Shown here piece after piece: positions 5,018-7,082 of a stretch of DNA of 7,082 bases (position 1 is the stretch's first letter; each line of letters opens with the position of its first letter). The stretch is from JANXPZ01 sp034678345 (lineage in GTDB: Bacteria > Eisenbacteria > RBG-16-71-46): NCBI GenBank assembly GCA_034678345.1, contig JAXDBZ010000239.1:1-7082 (forward strand), given 5' to 3'. Under the pieces are notes generated by a model. It was not told where the DNA came from, did no database searches, and saw only the letters and a program-made list of their open reading frames with translations. A program made the translations under genes and the position numbers.

Positions 5018-6900
5018 GAGTCGGCTCCCTCCACCCAGTCCGCGATGGCCTCAGCCCCCAGTGCGTCCGGGGCGGGAGGGGTGGCGTCATCCCCCCGCAC
5101 GCGCGCAACCGCGCAACCGCCCTGCAGCCTCGACGGCAGCGGGAGCACGTCCATTTCGGCGGGCATGGACTCCGCGACGACCCACTTTCCCGGCTGCCCC
5201 CTGCGCTGCTCGATGTTCGACAGGTAGCCTCGTTCCCCAGCATCACGCAACCGGCGGGAGGCGGACGACTTGTCGAGCCGGAGGCGCTTCGCCACCACCG
5301 TCGCGGTGACACCGGCCGGACTGTCCATCTCCTTCACCGCGTCGACCGTTTGGCGCACGGACGGCGGTACGGACGATTCAATGTTCTGGGCGATCAGGTC
5401 GTACACCAGCCCACGCACAACGGTGTAGTCCTCGAGCATCGCGATGATGCGACCCTGTTTGTCGCGGCCGCGGCTGGCCTGGTGAAGCAACGCATGCGCA
5501 CGAACCAGGTCCAGCAGAGCAGCGAAGTCGCGCCGCAACCGGACCGCGACCGCAGGCATGGCCTCTGCCAGCTCCGCCCCGAACGGGACCGTCACCCGGT
5601 GCTCGGACAGCTCAAGCCACTCTTGCAGGGCGTGCCACAGATCCAGGTCGGGTTGAGACTCCTGCTCCCGCGCCAGCGCCATCAGCACCTGGTGTGTTTG
5701 CTCGGGCGAGTCGTTCACCGGGATCGAAAGCAGCCTCGTCTCCAATTCGCCGTCCAGCCGAATCCTGGTCGTTGTCACCAGCAGCCCTGTAGGCCCTTCA
5801 CGTTCGATCAGGCGCGGTCGCAGTCCCTTGGGCGTCTTCTCCACCGTCTCGTAGCGGACCCGTCCCTCGCTCAGCAGCGACCGCATCAGGTACGAAACCA
5901 TCTCGCCCGCCAGACCGGTAGCCTCGTACAGCACCAACATGCGGTGCTCCAGGGGCTCCTCCGAGAACGCCAACGATCGTTCCGACATCGCTGTCAGAGC
6001 GTGGTAGGCCCTCCCGGGGAAGAAGCTCAGGGCACGTTCGGTTACGTACGACTTGCCCGCAGACGACGGCCCCTTAACGACGGCCGAGACGGGGTGCTGC
6101 AGGAGACGGCTTGTCGCACACAGGTAGATCAGCTCCGCGGCGCGCTCCTCGCCCACGAGCCCGACTGCAGGTAGAGCCACGGCCAAGCACTCGAGGATCC
6201 GTGGCGACGTGGCGAGGCCGGAGCAACGCTTCCAGGCTGCTTCCCTGCGAACCGCGGCCTCCCTGGCCGCTTGGTCTGCCCACGACACCGCGTTCCTAAG
6301 CGCTGCCGCCCACTTGCCCTTGAAGTCTGCTGGGGCCGTTACGTGCAGTTCGGAGGGGTCTTTCACGCCGTCCAGCGCAACTAACCGCACCCGGTCGCGG
6401 ATGCGCGAGCGCTCCAGCCATGCGCAGACCGCCTCGCCTCCATGATCCGGTTCTATCACTGCGAAGATTGTGGGGAGGCCGTCGAAGGCTGGCGCCCAGC
6501 CTTCCTGCCAATTCGCTGCGCCCGGAAGCCCGAGGGCCGGTACGCCGTGGAACCACAGCGTTTGCGCGTCGCTCTCACCCTCGACGAGCGCGACGTACCC
6601 GGCCGAACGTGCCTCCTGAAGGCGCCACAGGCCGTATAGGCGCGGCTTGTCGCCCCTGCGCCAACGGAAACGGCGGTCGGCCTGGTCGCCCTTCGTGAGT
6701 GCCAGGCGAAACCGCACGGCCACCTCAGCTTCGGCCTCATCGAGGTACGGCATGCGGACGGCGGGAACACACTGGAAGGAGGTGTCTGCCAACCCTAGCC
6801 CGCGCAGGAAATCCTCCGGGAGGCACTTCGCCGCGGCGTAGGCCGCTAGGGTGCAGCCACCTTGCGGTTGCACGGTTGCACCGCCGCAAGGGGCCCTCAC
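5014..6900 (-). CDS. Phage/plasmid-type primase (toprim) fused to a P-loop ATPase with C-terminal winged helix; lacks its zinc finger
   Basis: With the GTG at 6900 as start the protein has 628 residues. Residues 15-75 (CTLAAYAAAKCLPEDFLRGLG, VRMPYLDE, VAVRFRLAL) match the segment that normally follows the zinc finger in phage primases. A toprim domain follows: YVALVEGESDAQTLW (102-116) gives the acidic Glu and IEPDHGG (149-155) the second acidic motif, as E-x-D rather than D-x-D. A Walker A motif, GPSSAGKS, lies at 277-284; LVLYEA (322-327) may be Walker B. VTTTRIRLDGELETRLL (375-391) may supply sensor or arginine-finger residues. A winged-helix region (about 513-575, ATVVAKRLRLDKSSASRRLRDAGERGYL) and a disordered tail end it. 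Likely role: priming and unwinding for replication of the element. A longer frame opens at a GTG at 6999, but its first 33 codons overlap the zinc-finger frame and resemble nothing, so 6900 is preferred. Its end overlaps the next gene as ATGA. Confidence 0.78.
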   Translation of the reverse strand: MRAPCGGATVQPQGGCTLAAYAAAKCLPEDFLRGLGLADTSFQCVPAVRMPYLDEAEAEVAVRFRLALTKGDQADRRFRWRRGDKPRLYGLWRLQEARSAGYVALVEGESDAQTLWFHGVPALGLPGAANWQEGWAPAFDGLPTIFAVIEPDHGGEAVCAWLERSRIRDRVRLVALDGVKDPSELHVTAPADFKGKWAAALRNAVSWADQAAREAAVRREAAWKRCSGLATSPRILECLAVALPAVGLVGEERAAELIYLCATSRLLQHPVSAVVKGPSSAGKSYVTERALSFFPGRAYHALTAMSERSLAFSEEPLEHRMLVLYEATGLAGEMVSYLMRSLLSEGRVRYETVEKTPKGLRPRLIEREGPTGLLVTTTRIRLDGELETRLLSIPVNDSPEQTHQVLMALAREQESQPDLDLWHALQEWLELSEHRVTVPFGAELAEAMPAVAVRLRRDFAALLDLVRAHALLHQASRGRDKQGRIIAMLEDYTVVRGLVYDLIAQNIESSVPPSVRQTVDAVKEMDSPAGVTATVVAKRLRLDKSSASRRLRDAGERGYLSNIEQRRGQPGKWVVAESMPAEMDVLPLPSRLQGGCAVARVRGDDATPPAPDALGAEAIADWVEGADS

Positions 6901-7082
6901 CTCCCCCTCCCCAGTCCGGAGCGGGGCGAAGCGAACAGGTCGGTCCATCGGAGCCCGAGCGCCCGCAATACCGCGCCCGTGTCGCACCCGGCCCAGCACC
7001 TGAGAAGTGCACGCCCATCGCGGCCCTCACCCAGAGTGAGACTCGGGTGCTTGTCGTCGTGGGCCGGACAACGCGCCTGCCA
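6897..7082 (-). CDS. Primase CHC2-type zinc-finger domain, partial at the right edge, in a separate frame
   Basis: Sixty-one residues are visible before a TGA at 6899-6897; the N-terminus lies beyond the window. The frame reads RCPAHDDKHPSL (4-15), then LLRCWAGCDTGAVLRALGL and DLF. This is the standard N-terminal zinc-binding domain of phage-type primases: ligands C5 and H8 (C-P-A-H) and C29 and C33 (C-W-A-G-C), then the short helix and the DLF that usually lead into the primase core. The core itself is encoded next door in the -1 frame, so the two halves are split. The TGA overlaps the GTG of the downstream gene. It may be a separate zinc-finger subunit, the upstream part of a frameshifted fusion, or a product of mutation or an assembly error. 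Identification of the domain is firm; its status as a stand-alone protein is not. Confidence 0.8.
   Translation of the reverse strand, partial: WQARCPAHDDKHPSLTLGEGRDGRALLRCWAGCDTGAVLRALGLRWTDLFASPRSGLGRGR
6901..6912 (-). promoter_or_regulatory. Purine-rich ribosome binding site / possible slip site at the primase split
   Basis: On the minus strand the junction reads GGGGAGGGGGAGGTGA. GGGGAGG (6912-6906) stands 5 nt before the GTG at 6900, a good Shine-Dalgarno spacing for re-initiation. The same run has a five-G tract (6907-6903) where a Gly-tRNA on GGG could slip back one base and still read GGG. It is not a canonical X-XXY-YYZ heptamer. Confidence 0.55.

Noticed and set aside
5350..6174. 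274-residue plus-strand frame opposite the primase gene
   Set aside because: It is His/Gln/Arg-rich antisense sequence over the conserved ATPase region, with no ribosome binding site or known domain.
6901..6999. Extension of the primase/ATPase protein to a GTG at 6999
   Set aside because: The extra 33 residues overlap the zinc-finger frame and resemble no primase sequence, while a better start with Shine-Dalgarno spacing exists at 6900.
1..7082. CRISPR array, insertion-sequence ends, or toxin-antitoxin pair
   Set aside because: No regularly spaced repeats, no transposase or terminal inverted repeats, and no recognisable toxin or antitoxin were seen.

Overview
The window is GC-rich bacterial DNA made of two parts: a stretch of host chromosome on the left (about 1-3217) and the integrase end of a mobile element inserted at the 3' end of a tRNA-Leu gene on the right (about 3218-7082). 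All protein genes read on the minus strand; the tRNA reads on the plus strand. The host cannot be named from this sequence. High GC, a good sigma-54-like promoter and a DUF2723 membrane protein would fit a Deltaproteobacteria/Myxococcota-, Gemmatimonadota- or Eisenbacteria-like organism, but this is a weak inference.

Chromosomal part. At the left edge is a truncated gene for a secreted protein of unknown function. It has a strong ribosome binding site and a well-matched -24/-12 promoter. A 241-bp gap (640-880) with no convincing gene separates it from a 698-residue DUF2723/GT117 (TMEM260-like) polytopic membrane protein, probably a glycosyltransferase. The 151-bp gap at 2978-3128 holds a near-perfect 16-bp palindrome, a TANNNT box placed as if for leaderless transcription of the DUF2723 gene, and a possible promoter for the tRNA. 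The tRNA-Leu(CAA) gene is complete and encodes its CCA.

Element part. A tyrosine integrase gene ends 13 bp past the tRNA CCA and converges on it. Behind it, in one tight minus-strand cluster, come an excisionase-like HTH protein, an 85-residue protein of unknown function, a primase/ATPase with a C-terminal winged-helix region, and the CHC2-type zinc finger of the same primase, which runs off the right edge. Each of these gene pairs overlaps or is separated by only 4 bp, so they are probably one operon transcribed from beyond the right edge. The set int-xis-small protein-primase/ATPase is typical of a small integrative element, satellite or phage-inducible-island type module. No capsid, portal or defence gene is visible, and the far attachment site lies outside the window.

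The most notable point is that the primase is split. The zinc finger is in one frame and ends at a TGA that overlaps a GTG (GTGA) opening the toprim/ATPase frame, directly after a purine-rich Shine-Dalgarno-like run. This could be two translationally coupled proteins, a programmed -1 frameshift, a mutation, or a missing G in the assembly. No gene-free stretch exceeds 300 bases.
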